Below, one piece after another: positions 1-9,711 of a stretch of DNA of 64,000 bases (position 1 is the first letter of the stretch; every line of letters starts with the position of its first letter). The position numbers were made by a program, and so were the translations under genes. This stretch comes from Streptomyces actuosus (GTDB lineage: Bacteria; Actinomycetota; Actinomycetes; Streptomycetales; Streptomycetaceae). A model generated the notes under the pieces. That model did not search any database. It saw only the letters and a list, made by a program, of their open reading frames with translations, and was not told the origin of the DNA. The stretch lies in contig NZ_JAFFZS010000002.1 of assembly GCF_016921115.1 (NCBI RefSeq), forward strand, positions 410,056-474,055, in the 5' to 3' direction.

Positions 1-83
1 AAGGCATCCTGTGGGTGCTGGGCCAGCCGGCCGGCGTCGACGTCAACACGGTCACGATCCGGCCGACGGGGCAGGTCAACTGA
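1..83 (+). CDS. C-terminal fragment of an unidentified protein
   Basis: An open frame enters from the left edge and stops at TGA 81-83. The last 26 residues include WVLGQPAGVDVNTVTIRPT. The hydrophobic/beta pattern and high third-position GC suggest the end of a real protein, perhaps the last beta-strands of a secreted or carbohydrate-binding domain, but too little is visible to assign a family. It converges on metG, with a hairpin between the two genes. Confidence 0.5.
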   Translation, partial: GILWVLGQPAGVDVNTVTIRPTGQVN

Positions 84-89
84 ACGGGA

Positions 90-117
90 GGGTCGGCACG
101 ACCGATCGCGCCGACCC
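90..117. terminator. Hairpin between convergent genes
   Basis: A perfect 8-bp inverted repeat, GGGTCGGC (90-97) and GCCGACCC (110-117), has a 12-nt loop. It lies 7 bases after the stop of the left-edge gene and downstream of metG on the other strand. There is no U-tract, as is usual in streptomycetes. It is probably a bidirectional terminator. Confidence 0.5.
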
Positions 118-183
118 GGCCCGCCGCCTCCGGACCGGTTGCGGGGCCCGCAGGCCCCCCAGCCGGTCCGCCCGCCGCTCCGG

Positions 184-1917
184 CTACTCCGCCGGCTCGC
201 CGCCGAAGCGCGCCTTGTAGGCGTCCAGGTCGTCGTCCGTGAGCTTGGCGAACAGCACCGGCGGGACGGTGAAGGGCGTGCCGGCCGGGACCGCCGTCAG
301 CGCGCGGGCCTCGTCGGCGCCGACCCAGGCGGCCGTGTCGTCCGCCAGGGCGAACGCCTCCCGCATCGTCCTCGCCGTCGCCGGGATGAACGGCTCGGAC
401 ACCACCGCGTACAGGTGGATCAGGTTCATCGCCGTGCGCAGCGTCAGCGCCGCGCCGTCCTTGTCGGTCTTGATCTCCAGCCAGGGGGCCTTCTCCTCCA
501 GGTAGGAGTTGCCCGCCGACCACAGGGCACGCAGGGCGGCAGCCGCCTTGCGGAACTGCAGGGACTCCATGTGCGACTCGTACTCGGACAGGAGACCCGC
601 GATCTCCTCGCCCAGCCGCGCCTCCGCCTCGCCCGGCTCGCCGCCGGCCGGGACCTCGTCGCCGAAGCGCTTGCGGGAGAAGGACAGGACGCGGTTGACG
701 AAGTTGCCGAGGGTGTCGGCGAGGTCCTTGTTGACCGTCGCCGTGAAGTGCTCCCAGGTGAAGGAGGAGTCGTCGGACTCCGGCGCGTTGGCGATGAGGA
801 AGTAGCGCCAGTAGTCCGCCGGGAGGATGTCCAACGCCTGGTCGGTGAAGACGCCGCGCTTCTGCGAGGTGGAGAACTTGCCGCCGTAGTACGTCAGCCA
901 GTTGAACGCCTTGACGTAGTCGACCTTCTTCCACGGCTCGCGCACACCCAGCTCGGTGGCCGGGAACATCACCGTGTGGAAGGGGACGTTGTCCTTCGCC
1001 ATGAACTCGGTGTAGCGCACCGGGTCGTCGCCCAGGTCCGCCTCGTACCACCAGGACTTCCAGTCCCGGGTCTCACCGTCGGGCGCCGCGTCCGCCCACT
1101 CCTTCGTCGCGCCGATGTACTCGATCGGCGCGTCGAACCATACGTAGAACACCTTGCCCTCGGCCGCGAGCTCCGGCCAGGTGTCGGCCGGGACCGGGAC
1201 GCCCCAGTCCAGGTCACGGGTGATCGCACGGTCGTGCAGGCCCTCGGTCAGCCACTTGCGGGCGATCGACGCGGCCAGGTGCGGCCAGTCGTTCTCGTGG
1301 CGGGCCACCCACTCCTCGACCTCGTGCTGCAGCTTGGACTGGAGGAGGAAGAGGTGCTTGGTCTCGCGGACCTCCAGGTCCGTGGAACCGGAGATCGCCG
1401 ACCGCGGGTTGATCAGGTCGGTCGGGTCGAGGACCCGGGTGCAGTTCTCGCACTGGTCGCCGCGGGCCCTGTCGTAACCGCAGTGGGGGCAGGTGCCCTC
1501 GACGTAGCGGTCCGGCAGGAAGCGGCCGTCGGCGGGCGAGTACACCTGCCGGATCGCGCGCTCCTCGATGAAGCCGTTCTCGTTCAGCCTGCGGGCGAAG
1601 TGCTGCGTGATCTCCACGTTCTGCGGGCTGGAACTGCGACCGAAGTAGTCGAACGCGAGCGCGAAGCCGTCGTAGACCGCCTTCTGCGCGTCGTGGGCCT
1701 GCGCGCAGAACTCGGCGACGGACAGGCCCGCCTCCTTCGCGGCCAGCTCGGCGGGGGTGCCGTGCTCGTCGGTCGCGCAGATGTACAGGACGTCGTGGCC
1801 GCGCCGGCGGAGGTATCGGGAGTACACGTCCGCCGGGAGCATGGACCCCACCATGTTGCCCAGGTGCTTGATCCCGTTGATGTACGGAAGGGCGCTGGTG
1901 ATGAGGTGTCGAGCCAT
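184..1917 (-). CDS. metG: Methionyl-tRNA synthetase
   Basis: A cytosolic class I aminoacyl-tRNA synthetase that charges tRNA-Met with methionine. The 577-aa protein begins [15 protein letters not shown], with the HIGH-type motif as HLGN (residues 18-21). The connective zinc-knuckle cysteines are CPHC (143-146) and CENC (156-159), and the KMSKS-type loop is KFSTS (347-351). The helical anticodon-binding domain fills the C-terminal third. Length fits MetG forms that lack the C-terminal dimerisation (tRNA-binding) domain. The ATG opens directly on the canonical N-terminus. It is a single-copy housekeeping gene, and the next gene upstream on the same strand is separated from it by a strong terminator, so metG should have its own promoter in 1918-2000. 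Confidence 0.97.
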   Translation of the reverse strand: MARHLITSALPYINGIKHLGNMVGSMLPADVYSRYLRRRGHDVLYICATDEHGTPAELAAKEAGLSVAEFCAQAHDAQKAVYDGFALAFDYFGRSSSPQNVEITQHFARRLNENGFIEERAIRQVYSPADGRFLPDRYVEGTCPHCGYDRARGDQCENCTRVLDPTDLINPRSAISGSTDLEVRETKHLFLLQSKLQHEVEEWVARHENDWPHLAASIARKWLTEGLHDRAITRDLDWGVPVPADTWPELAAEGKVFYVWFDAPIEYIGATKEWADAAPDGETRDWKSWWYEADLGDDPVRYTEFMAKDNVPFHTVMFPATELGVREPWKKVDYVKAFNWLTYYGGKFSTSQKRGVFTDQALDILPADYWRYFLIANAPESDDSSFTWEHFTATVNKDLADTLGNFVNRVLSFSRKRFGDEVPAGGEPGEAEARLGEEIAGLLSEYESHMESLQFRKAAAALRALWSAGNSYLEEKAPWLEIKTDKDGAALTLRTAMNLIHLYAVVSEPFIPATARTMREAFALADDTAAWVGADEARALTAVPAGTPFTVPPVLFAKLTDDDLDAYKARFGGEPAE

Positions 1918-2000
1918 CGCGGGCTGCTCCCAAGTCGCTACGCGGGGTGACGATCTCTGGTTCTCGGTCGTCTTCGAACCTTGAAATCGTAGCCGACACG

Positions 2001-2050
2001 GCTGCGCCGCCCGCTGGCCGTTTCGTGTGGTGGGCAGCGGGCGGCGCAGC
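2001..2050 (-). terminator. Strong hairpin terminator after the VWA gene
   Basis: A perfect 16-bp inverted repeat has left arm 2001-2016 (GCTGCGCCGCCCGCTG) and right arm 2035-2050, with an 18-nt loop. It starts 14 bases beyond the stop of the VWA gene in its direction of transcription. It would insulate metG, which follows on the same strand. Confidence 0.8.
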
Positions 2051-2063
2051 GGGCGGACGCCTC

Positions 2064-4112
2064 CTACGGGCGCCAGGTCGCCAGGGCGCCCTCGTACAGC
2101 TCCTTGTCGGTGAGCTCACGCGGAGCCGGGCCCGCGTGGAAGAAGGACGTGTTGCCCGTCTTCAGCTTCCGGAGGTAGTCGAAGGCCTTGTTGTCCTGCT
2201 CACCGAAGGCGACGAAGGCGAAGTGCAGTTCGGGATGGTTATTCGCCGCGTCCGCGAGGGACCGGGTCGCCGGGGTCTTCGCGTCCGGAGCGCCGTCCGT
2301 CTGGAAGATCACCAGGGCCGGGGCCGCGGGGTCGGCCGCCTTCTCGTGCTGGGCGATCACGTCGGCGACGGCCGCGTGGTAGCTGGTGCGGCCCATCCGG
2401 CCCAGGCCCGCGTGCAACTCGTCGATCCGGTTCTCGTGCTCGGCGAGGGTCAGCTCGCCGGTGCCGTCCAGCTCCGTGGAGAAGAACGTGACGTGGACCG
2501 TCGCCTCCGGGTCGAGCTGGGCGGCGAGGGCGAGCGTCTGCTCGGCGAGGGCCTGGGCGGAGCCGTCCTTGTAGTACGGGCGCATCGACGCGGACCGGTC
2601 GAGCACCAGGTAGACCTTGGCGCGGGCGCCGGTCAGACCCTGCTCCCCGAGGACGGCGCCCGCGGCCCGGTAGGCGGTGGCCAGGCCGGGGGCGCGGGAC
2701 GTCAGCTCCGCGAGGGGGACCGCGGGGACGGGCTCGGGCTCGACGTTCGTCTCTGCGGGCACCGCCGGGACGGGCTCGGGCTCGGGCTCGACATCCGTCT
2801 CTGCGGGCACCGCCGGGACGGGCTCGGGCTCGACATCCGTCTCTGCGGGCACCGCCGGGACGGGCTCGGGCTCGACGTTCGTCTCTGCGGGCACCGCCGG
2901 GGCGAGCTCGGCTTCGCCTTCGGCCGCGTCGTTCCCACCCGCGCCACTCGTGCGGGTTTCGAGGTCGGGCGCGGGTGACGCCTGCGGGGCGGGCTCGCCG
3001 TCGGCCGCCTCGGCGGCTTCCGGGGTCGCCTCGGTGGCGGGCTCCGCGGTCGCCGGGGCGGCAGGAGACTTTGCGGTCTCGTCGACCGCCTCGGGCACGG
3101 GGGTGGCCTCGGTCGACCCGGCCGGTGTCGGTTCCGGCTCCGGAGCGGTCACCGGTTCGGGCTCGGGGCCGGCTGTCTGCTCGTCGCTCTGCCCGTGGGC
3201 CGCCGGGGGTGCAGCGGTCGTTGCCTGCTCGGCGTCGGCAGGCACCTCGGTGTCGGCAGGCACCTCGGCGTCGGCCTGCGTCTCCGGCTCGACCTCCGGG
3301 CCGGCGTCCGCCTCCGGGGTCTCGTCATCCGCGTCGGCCCGGGGTGCGGCGGCCTCCGGCTCCGGGGTGGCCGCGGCCTCCGGCGCGGGTGCCGCCTCGG
3401 CCTCGGGCTCAGCGGCCTCCGGCTCGGCTGCGGTTTCCGCCGCTGCCTCGGTCCGGGGCTCGGGGACGGTCTCGGCCCGGGGAGCGGTCTCGGGCTCCTG
3501 TGCGGCCTCGGGGGCGGGCTCGGTCTCCGGCTCCGGGGTGGCTTCCGCTTCCGGTGCGGGGGTGGCCTCGGGCCGGGGCTCCGGGGTGGGCTCGGCCGCG
3601 GCTTCCGGGGCGGCCTCGGGCTCGGGTCCGGTGGCCTGCGGCTCGGGGTCGGTCTCGGCCTGCGGCTGGGTGTCCGGTGTCTGGTCGGTCCCGGCCGCGG
3701 GGGTGGTCTCGGCCTGGGGTTCCGGTTCGGCCGTGGCTTCCGGGGCGGCCTCGGTCTGCTGTTCCTCCGACCGGTGGTCCGCTTCGGCCGGCGGCTGCTC
3801 GGTCTCCGCTTCGGCCGCAGACTTCTCCGTCTCCGACGGGGCCTCGGCCTGCGGCTTCTCCGCCGTGGGTGCGGCCGGCTCCCCCGTCGCAGACGGCTGC
3901 TTCGGCACCCCGATCTTGTCGAAGGCGGCCGACACCAGCTCGTGTTCCGCGTCGTGTGGAGTCGGGACCGAGGCCGTGTCGTGGGCCGGCTTCTGGGGCG
4001 GGACCGTCGCCTGCTGGTCCTGCGTAAGAGTGGGTGCGGCACTCTCCGCCTCGGCGGTCCGCCCCTTGCGGGACCGGCCGAACGCGTTCCGCAGGAGAGT
4101 GAGAATGCCCAT
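2064..4112 (-). CDS. Pro/Glu/Ala-rich protein with C-terminal von Willebrand A domain
   Basis: A 682-aa protein. After a short basic N-terminus ([17 protein letters not shown]) come about 460 residues of Glu/Ala/Pro/Thr-rich low complexity, including four tandem PAVPAET(N/D)VEPEP repeats. The last 200 residues form a VWA domain resembling those of TerY/TerF-type proteins. Its metal-ion-dependent adhesion site is intact: DRSAS, then RTSYH, then QTDGA. No signal peptide is visible, so it is probably cytosolic, with a disordered acidic arm. I chose the ATG at 4112 because it has an upstream AAGGG and the sequence further upstream is not protein-like. A link to tellurite/chemical-stress TerD-type complexes is inference from the VWA type. 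No ter genes are adjacent, although a terB-like gene lies at 36963. Confidence 0.85.
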   Translation of the reverse strand: MGILTLLRNAFGRSRKGRTAEAESAAPTLTQDQQATVPPQKPAHDTASVPTPHDAEHELVSAAFDKIGVPKQPSATGEPAAPTAEKPQAEAPSETEKSAAEAETEQPPAEADHRSEEQQTEAAPEATAEPEPQAETTPAAGTDQTPDTQPQAETDPEPQATGPEPEAAPEAAAEPTPEPRPEATPAPEAEATPEPETEPAPEAAQEPETAPRAETVPEPRTEAAAETAAEPEAAEPEAEAAPAPEAAATPEPEAAAPRADADDETPEADAGPEVEPETQADAEVPADTEVPADAEQATTAAPPAAHGQSDEQTAGPEPEPVTAPEPEPTPAGSTEATPVPEAVDETAKSPAAPATAEPATEATPEAAEAADGEPAPQASPAPDLETRTSGAGGNDAAEGEAELAPAVPAETNVEPEPVPAVPAETDVEPEPVPAVPAETDVEPEPEPVPAVPAETNVEPEPVPAVPLAELTSRAPGLATAYRAAGAVLGEQGLTGARAKVYLVLDRSASMRPYYKDGSAQALAEQTLALAAQLDPEATVHVTFFSTELDGTGELTLAEHENRIDELHAGLGRMGRTSYHAAVADVIAQHEKAADPAAPALVIFQTDGAPDAKTPATRSLADAANNHPELHFAFVAFGEQDNKAFDYLRKLKTGNTSFFHAGPAPRELTDKELYEGALATWRP
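2707..2897 (-). repeat. Tandem coding repeats in the VWA gene
   Basis: Four near-identical units of 42-48 bases (core cgacgttcgtctctgcgg / cgacatccgtctctgcgg) encode PAVPAET(N/D)VEPEP. One copy carries an extra EP pair. The arrangement looks like recent in-frame slippage expansion. Confidence 0.8.
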
Positions 4113-4224
4113 GTGCGCAACCCTTCGCGTGAGTTGTAACCCGTCAATCCCTGGCCAGGACGGACACGTAAGGTTAGCGGTCCCCGCCGACGATCTTGGG
4201 GAGGGATGTGCCGGCGGAAAGTCG

Positions 4225-4289
4225 CCCCCCGGCCCGTGCCCCCCAGGGTCCCTCACGCCCCCCGGCCCGTGCCCCCAGGGTCCCTCACG
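4225..4289 (-). repeat. 32/33-bp tandem duplication spanning the FUSC stop codon
   Basis: Copies at 4225-4257 and 4258-4289 (ccccccggcccgtgcc... to ...agggtccctcacg) differ by one C. The functional stop codon lies in the 4258-4289 copy, and the other copy is a silent duplicate in the 3' untranslated region. Confidence 0.75.
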
Positions 4290-6237
4290 GCCCCTCGGGA
4301 CTCGCCGGCGAGGCGATGGCTCTCGCCGCGGCCACCTCCTGCCGCACCGGCTCCAGGACGCTGTCCGCCGGGCCGGCCAGGTCGGTGCGGACAGGGTAGA
4401 GGGTCTTCGTGGTGCGCAGGCCCTCCGCCAGTTCCGTCAGTTGCAGCGTCAGCCGGGCGATCTCCGCACGTGAGGGCGGTACGGCGCCCTGCTTCACGCG
4501 GATCCGGGCCGCCGTCGTCGCGTCGACGATGCGTTCGACCGCGACGACCAGCGGCCACCAGGCCGCGGCCCGCCGCCCGGTCGGCGGCGGCTCGGTCAGG
4601 GCCCGCTGGAACTCCGTCCGGATGACGGACAGGTCGCGGTACAGGCGGCGGCGCATACGGGCCCGGGCCGCGGGGTCCACGCCCTCGCCGAACGCGCGGT
4701 CGACATAGCGTGCCGTGTCCGCCACCGCGTCCGCGAGACGGTCGCCGACCCGGGTGTGCCAGCTCTCCGGCCACAGCAGGTAGCCGGCGACGAGGGCGAT
4801 GCAGCAGCCGAGGAGGGAGTCGACCAGGCGGGGCAGCAGCAGCGCCGTGCCCTGGTGGTTGAGGACGTCGGACAGGAGCAGGATCACCGGGGTGATGGCG
4901 GCCGTCTGATAGCCGTACCCGCGCGGTGTGAGCGCCGGGATCAGCGGGGCCAGCACGAGCATCACCGCGACGTCCCACCAGCCGCGCGGTACCTCCGCCA
5001 GCACCGCCGCCGCGACGACCAGGCCCGCCACCGTGCCGAGGGCACGCAGCAGTGCGCGGGAGAAGACCGAGCCGAAGTCGGGCTTGAGGACGAAGGTGAT
5101 GGTCAGGGCGACCCAGTACGAGCGTGCCACCGGGACGATCGACACCAGGACCTGGGCGATGCCGATGCACAGGGCCAGCCGCAGGCCGTAGCGCCAGGAG
5201 GCGGCGGACAGCATCACGTTCCGTGCCGCCCTGGCCGTGCGGATGCGGAGGGTCGCCGGGCGGCCCAGACGGTCGTCGATGCCGTGGGCGTCCACGTCGG
5301 GAGCGGTCACGACCTCGGCGGCGTGCCGGAGGGCGTGGTCGGTGGCGCGGGCGGTCTCGTCGGTCGGGGCGGGCAGGTCGAGCTCCAGGGGGCCGGTGGG
5401 CCCGGACTCGACGGCGGCGGCGAGTCGGCGCACGGCTGCGGGGACCCGGTCCGGCAGCGGCCGGCCGGCGAGGTGGACGGCGGGGGCGGCCTCCACGACC
5501 GGGATGACGGCGTTCAACTGGGCCAGCAGCCGGGTCAGTTCCCCACTGCGGCCGTGGTGGCGGGTGCGCCGGGCCAGGACGAGGTCGTAGGACTGGTTCA
5601 GCGACTGCGTGACGGTGTACCGGGCGGTGGTGTACGCCGTGTCGTCGCCGCACGCGGCGAGCAGGTCGGCGACCGTGCGGTAGGTCCGTGCGACGGCTGT
5701 CCGCTCGGGCACCCCGGCCCTGAGGGGCCAGGCCAGCAGTGCCAGCACCAGGACGAGCAGACCGCCTCCGGTGACCAGCAGTGCCGGCAGCCACCAGGGA
5801 TCGGGCATCGGCAGCCCGGCCCCGAGCACGGTGTTGAGCAGCAGCAACAGCCCCGACACGGAGGCCACGGCGCCGATCGTGGAGATCATCCCGGAGAGCA
5901 GGGCCACGGCGGTGACGACCGCTACCGCCGTCCAGCCGTGGCCGTGGACGAGCGAGCCGAGGGTGATGCCGACGGCGCCGAACAGCTGCGGCACGGCGAT
6001 GTTCAGCAGGCGCATGCGGTAGGCGTCGGCGGTGTCGCCGATGACGCCGAACAGGGCACCCATGGAGGCGAGGGCGCCGTAGTCGGTGCGGCCGGTGGCG
6101 AGGCCGAGCGCCAGGGGGAGGGCCATGGCGACGGCGGCGCGGGCGGCGGCGGGCCGGTTGACGGGGCTCTGCTCGGGGCGGAGGTTCCGCATCAGCCAGT
6201 CGGGAGGGTTCAGGCCGATGGGAAACTCGCGGGACAT
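4285..6237 (-). CDS. FUSC-family inner-membrane transporter-like protein
   Basis: A 650-aa membrane protein with the duplicated layout of FUSC/YccS/AaeB-type proteins. A first set of about six transmembrane segments spans residues ~30-160 (e.g. [19 protein letters not shown]). A soluble helical region follows, then a second membrane block at ~335-480 beginning [18 protein letters not shown], then a helical C-terminal domain. Family members are proposed to export aromatic acids or act as fusaric-acid-resistance pumps. The substrate here is unknown. The ATG at 6237 gives a protein-like N-terminus. It lies 39 bases downstream of the EEP gene on the same strand, so the two may be co-transcribed. 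Confidence 0.88.
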   Translation of the reverse strand: MSREFPIGLNPPDWLMRNLRPEQSPVNRPAAARAAVAMALPLALGLATGRTDYGALASMGALFGVIGDTADAYRMRLLNIAVPQLFGAVGITLGSLVHGHGWTAVAVVTAVALLSGMISTIGAVASVSGLLLLLNTVLGAGLPMPDPWWLPALLVTGGGLLVLVLALLAWPLRAGVPERTAVARTYRTVADLLAACGDDTAYTTARYTVTQSLNQSYDLVLARRTRHHGRSGELTRLLAQLNAVIPVVEAAPAVHLAGRPLPDRVPAAVRRLAAAVESGPTGPLELDLPAPTDETARATDHALRHAAEVVTAPDVDAHGIDDRLGRPATLRIRTARAARNVMLSAASWRYGLRLALCIGIAQVLVSIVPVARSYWVALTITFVLKPDFGSVFSRALLRALGTVAGLVVAAAVLAEVPRGWWDVAVMLVLAPLIPALTPRGYGYQTAAITPVILLLSDVLNHQGTALLLPRLVDSLLGCCIALVAGYLLWPESWHTRVGDRLADAVADTARYVDRAFGEGVDPAARARMRRRLYRDLSVIRTEFQRALTEPPPTGRRAAAWWPLVVAVERIVDATTAARIRVKQGAVPPSRAEIARLTLQLTELAEGLRTTKTLYPVRTDLAGPADSVLEPVRQEVAAARAIASPASPEGP

Positions 6238-6276
6238 GCGCCCATTATGGGCGGGTGGCCTGCGGCTCCGTCCGGA

Positions 6277-7296
6277 TCACCGCCGCCGGTGGAGGACGAC
6301 GTCGACCAGCAGGGCGCGGTGGTCGGTGTCCGGCAGGTCCAGGAACCGGGCCCGGGCGACCGAGAAGTCCCTCGACAGCAGCACGTGGTCGATCTGGGCG
6401 CCGATCAGCGGGGTGGTGCGGGTCGGCCAGCTGGGCGTGCGCGGGTGCCCGGCGAGGAGGGCGGCGTCCTGGAGGCCGGTGTCGAGGATGCGGCGGAACG
6501 CGGCGTGGTCCTGCGAGGCGTTGAAGTCGCCGGCCAGGACGGTGGGCGCGGCGGGGTCGGCGGCGGCGAAGTCGTGCAGGGAGCCGAGATCGTGGCGCCA
6601 CAGCCCGAGCTGGGAGGGCAGCGGGGGCATGGGGTGCGCGAGCTGCAGCCGTACGCGGTGGCCGTGGACGTCGGCGACGGCACCGGGCATGCCCATCGTG
6701 CCGGGTACGCCCGCGGTGCCGGTGAGCGGGAAGCGGCTGAGGACGAGGGACCCCGCGGAGCCGGAGGCGGTGACGGCCTGCAGGTAGGGGTGGGTTCCGG
6801 CGAACTCCCGCCGCAGCACGGCCTCGCACCGCCGTACGTCGCACTCCTCGACGAACACGACGTCCGGCTCCTCCCGGCGCACGGCGTCGGCCAGTGCGCC
6901 GGTGGCGCGGCCGAACTCGACGTTCGACGTCAGGACCCGGAAGGACGCGACGGGGGCACCGACGGGGCCCCGGGCCTTCCCGTACGGCTCGGTGTACCAG
7001 GCCAGCAGCCCGAGGACGACCACCGCCGCCACCGCACCGGTCCGCCGGCGGGCGAGCAGCGCCAGCAGCAGCGCGGCGCCCGTGGGCAGGAGCAGCCACG
7101 GCAGGAAGGCGAGCAGTTGAGGCACGGGCGTGATGCCGTCGGTGTCCGCGGCCCGGCAGCCGACGACCGTGCCGACCCCGGCCAGCAGCAGTCCCGCCGT
7201 CCAGGCCGCGCCGCGCCGTTCCGTTCCGCTCCGGCGGGGTCCGCCCGACTCGGCGGTCGTCGTCCCCGCGGTCGCGGTGTCCATGTCCCGGTCCAC
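6277..7296 (-). CDS. Membrane-anchored endonuclease/exonuclease/phosphatase-family protein
   Basis: A 339-aa protein with three N-terminal transmembrane helices (about residues 31-120) followed by a complete EEP fold facing out of the membrane. Visible catalytic elements are SNVEFG, VFVEECD (metal-binding Glu), LAGDFNAS, QIDHVLLS and the terminal DTDHRALLVDV (general-base His). This architecture is common in actinobacteria and is annotated as a secreted/membrane phosphodiesterase or nuclease. The natural substrate is not known. The GTG start at 7296 is preceded by GGAAGG with 7-nt spacing, better than the in-frame ATG at 7284. Confidence 0.9.
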   Translation of the reverse strand: MDRDMDTATAGTTTAESGGPRRSGTERRGAAWTAGLLLAGVGTVVGCRAADTDGITPVPQLLAFLPWLLLPTGAALLLALLARRRTGAVAAVVVLGLLAWYTEPYGKARGPVGAPVASFRVLTSNVEFGRATGALADAVRREEPDVVFVEECDVRRCEAVLRREFAGTHPYLQAVTASGSAGSLVLSRFPLTGTAGVPGTMGMPGAVADVHGHRVRLQLAHPMPPLPSQLGLWRHDLGSLHDFAAADPAAPTVLAGDFNASQDHAAFRRILDTGLQDAALLAGHPRTPSWPTRTTPLIGAQIDHVLLSRDFSVARARFLDLPDTDHRALLVDVVLHRRR

Positions 7297-7434
7297 GTCC
7301 CGGCCTTCCGCTCGGCGGCGCCCCGCCCCGCATTCTTCCTCGCGATTCCTCCTCGCGCCGAGTGGCGGGTGCGGTGCGTCGGCCGGTGGGTGCGAGGCGT
7401 GGGGCGCGGGTCGAGCCGATGTGCGCCGACGCGG

Positions 7435-8514
7435 TCAGAGTCGTGCGCGTGACGGCCGCGGAGCGGGCTCCCCCGCGGGTGCCGCGCGGGCCCGCCGCCG
7501 TCGCAGCGCGCGGGTGCAGCAGCCGGAGAGCCAGATGCCCAGAGCGACGGCGAGACCGAGGGCGAGCAGCAGCCAGGCCGCCGTGCGCAGGGTGGCGGTG
7601 AGGGCGTCGTAGACGGCGCCGACGGCCGGGTGGGAGACCTCGTCGGGCAGGTCGCGCAGGGTGAGGCGGCGGCCGACGGCGACCGCCAGGCCGAGCAGTG
7701 TGCCGCCGAGTGCCGTGCCGAGGGCGGTCGCGGTGACCGCACGCCGCCGGCAGGCGGCCAGCGCGATACCGGCGACCGCCAGGGCGACGGTCGACACCGG
7801 CAGCCAGAATCCGGCGACTTCGAGCACCTCGTACCCCTTCCGCAGGCGGCCCAGTTCGTCGGGGCGCAGGAGCGCGACCTCGGTGTGCCGTACCGGGATC
7901 CGGTTGGCCAACGGCACGTGGTCGGCGGCCAGTCGGCGCTTCACCTGGGCGGTCACGGGGGCCAGGTCGACGGTGACCGGGCGGTCGGCCTTCTCCCTCA
8001 GGGCGCTCAGGACGGCGTCGTGGGCGGCCCGGTTGGCGGTGTCCCAGGCGGTGCGGAAGGCCTCGGTGCGGGTGAAGGAACGGACCGCGTCGTGCACGAA
8101 GGGGCCCATCGCGCTGCGTGCCGCACCGCCGTCCACCCGGCGCAGGATCCCGCTGCCGACGGTGTCCGCGATCTGCCCCTGCACGTCCGGGTCGGCGGCG
8201 AGCGGCGCCATCGTGGTGACGTACCGTCCGGTGTCCGCGAGGCCGTACGCCGCCCAGGCCGCCAGCGTGCCGAACGGCACGAGCAGGCACGCCAGGGCGA
8301 TGAGGACGGCCGACGCGGCGGTCCTGAGACGTCGGGACACCCTTCCAGGCAACCCCGCTGGTCGGCGGGCACGCGAGCGGGCGGACGCCGTACGGGTGGT
8401 GGTGAGCGCCCGGTGAACGGCGGGCGGGGGCCGCGGGCGCGGCGGTACGGGCAGGCGCGCTGGGGCGGGGTGCGGGGCGTCGGCCCGCGCGAGTGACGCG
8501 CATGCCTCGGGCAT
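7435..8514 (-). CDS. Conserved actinobacterial integral membrane protein
   Basis: A 359-aa protein. A Pro/Arg-rich N-terminal tail leads into a first transmembrane helix (AASAVLIALACLLVPFGTLA). A large extracellular domain of about 150 residues follows (beginning YGLADTGRYVTTMAPLAADP), then three closely spaced helices near the C-terminus and a basic tail. The layout is typical of a widespread streptomycete membrane protein of unknown role. No enzymatic motif is visible. The start is uncertain: ATG 8514 lacks a good ribosome-binding site, and the true start may lie closer to the first helix. Confidence 0.75.
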   Translation of the reverse strand: MPEACASLARADAPHPAPARLPVPPRPRPPPAVHRALTTTRTASARSRARRPAGLPGRVSRRLRTAASAVLIALACLLVPFGTLAAWAAYGLADTGRYVTTMAPLAADPDVQGQIADTVGSGILRRVDGGAARSAMGPFVHDAVRSFTRTEAFRTAWDTANRAAHDAVLSALREKADRPVTVDLAPVTAQVKRRLAADHVPLANRIPVRHTEVALLRPDELGRLRKGYEVLEVAGFWLPVSTVALAVAGIALAACRRRAVTATALGTALGGTLLGLAVAVGRRLTLRDLPDEVSHPAVGAVYDALTATLRTAAWLLLALGLAVALGIWLSGCCTRALRRRRARAAPAGEPAPRPSRARL

Positions 8515-8617
8515 ATGCAGGAGTGGGGAGTGCGGTACCGGAAGAGGTACTTCCGCTCTCCGGTGGAGGGTTCACCTGAACGGGTGTTTCCTGGTGCTGG
8601 GGAGAAGGAGGCCGATC

Positions 8618-8941
8618 ATGCGCACCACCCCGGCCCTGCGGACCACGGCCGCGGCCCTGCCCACCGGTGGCACCCTCGCCGTCACGGCGGCCGGTACCGC
8701 GGTGGCGGCGGCCCCGCCGGCCCACGCCGAAGGGCGACGGTGGCAGCGGAGGCTCCAGGAACCTCGTCGGGCGGCCGGGGCTGACTGGTCCCCCCGGTCG
8801 TCCGGTGAGTGGAGGGATGAGGGAAACGTGGGCCCCGGTGCACCACACCGGGGCCCACGTGTGTGCTTGACGGTGCGCTGCGCCGGGGCCCGTGTGGGTC
8901 GGTCCCCGGTGCAGTGCACGGGGGCTCACGTGTGTGCTTGA
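8618..8941 (+). CDS. Possible small secreted protein, 3' part doubtful
   Basis: An excellent ribosome-binding site (ggagaaggagg) stands before ATG 8618. The first ~37 residues resemble a Sec signal peptide (MRTTPALRTTAAALPTGG... ending AAAPPAHA). After that the frame becomes Arg/Pro-rich, unlike a mature protein, and reads into the 71-bp repeat array before stopping. Either a short exported peptide has lost its original C-terminus by frameshift (another frame gives a Gly-rich GDGGSGGSRNLVG stretch), or the translation is vestigial. No family recognised. Confidence 0.4.
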   Translation: MRTTPALRTTAAALPTGGTLAVTAAGTAVAAAPPAHAEGRRWQRRLQEPRRAAGADWSPRSSGEWRDEGNVGPGAPHRGPRVCLTVRCAGARVGRSPVQCTGAHVCA

Positions 8942-9095
8942 CGGTGCGCTGCGCCGGGGCCCGTGTGGGTCGGTCCCCGGTGCAGTGCACGGGGGCTCAC
9001 GTGTGTGCTTGACGGTGCGCTGCGCCGGGGCCCGTGCGGGTCGGTCCCCGGTGCACCACACCGGGGTTCACGTGTGTGCCTCGACGGTGCGCGGT
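8831..9095. repeat. 71-bp tandem repeat array with hairpins
   Basis: The element cacgtgtgtgcttgacggtg recurs at 8856, 8927 and 8998 and, in degenerate form, at 9069: an exact 71-bp period, about 3.5 copies. The array starts with a perfect hairpin (8831-8840 GGCCCCGGTG with 8846-8855) and ends with the same structure (9046-9053 with 9059-9066). Internal units have a variant core, ggtgcagtgcacgg. It sits between convergent transcription units, so a bidirectional terminator array is the simplest role. Confidence 0.85.
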
Positions 9096-9105
9096 GCCGG
9101 GCGGC

Positions 9106-9588
9106 TCAGCGGATCCGGTGTCCCGCGGCGTCCTCGTGGGTGTAGTAGCGGTAGAAGAACACGATGAAGATTCCCGCGCTCAACGCCAGGCCGATGCCCG
9201 CGCAGGTGAGCACGGACACCCCGCTCTGGCTGATGAGAAAGCCGACCGCGGCACCGGCGAACGCGGACTTCACCGCCGAGTGCAGTTCGCGCTTCAGCTT
9301 CGGGGCGAAGAGGATCACGGCGATGCACAGCACGATGAACACGATCGTCGTCACGAACCCGAACAGCACGTTCCAGCCGGTGATGGGCCCGCCGTTGCGC
9401 CGGTTGGCCGCGGCCCAGTAGCCGTAGACGAGCCCGAGGGCGACCGGGATGCCGAACCGGGCCGTCGTGTGGACCCGCGGACTGAAGACGTCGGGCAGCC
9501 GGGTGGTGGGCCTCCGACGGGGCCTGGGCCGGATGCTGAGTGGTCCGTGAAGGGTGCCGGCAGTGGGCACGGGCGCCGCGTGAGCCAT
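9106..9588 (-). CDS. Small integral membrane protein
   Basis: A 160-aa protein with a polar, Arg/Pro-rich N-terminal 45 residues, then membrane segments FGIPVALGLVYGYWAA, VLFGFVTTIVFIVLCIAVIL and two more (SAFAGAAVGFLI, IGLALSAGIFIVFFYRYY). The ATG at 9588 has a strong GAGGAGAGGAG with about 8-nt spacing, which excludes the much longer upstream open frame. A streptomycete membrane protein of unknown function, with no catalytic residues evident. Confidence 0.8.
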   Translation of the reverse strand: MAHAAPVPTAGTLHGPLSIRPRPRRRPTTRLPDVFSPRVHTTARFGIPVALGLVYGYWAAANRRNGGPITGWNVLFGFVTTIVFIVLCIAVILFAPKLKRELHSAVKSAFAGAAVGFLISQSGVSVLTCAGIGLALSAGIFIVFFYRYYTHEDAAGHRIR

Positions 9589-9711
9589 GAGGGGACTCCT
9601 CTCTCCTCGCCCCGCCTTCCAGAGCACACCTGGCGGAGGCCGTGGGCAAGTCGGCGTAGGCCGACGACGGCAGCTGATGCGGGCCGTGCGGCCCCGTGAT
9701 TCGCTGGGCCG

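Noticed and set aside
8831..9095. CRISPR array
   Set aside because: The 71-bp units are near-identical over their whole length and have no spacers.
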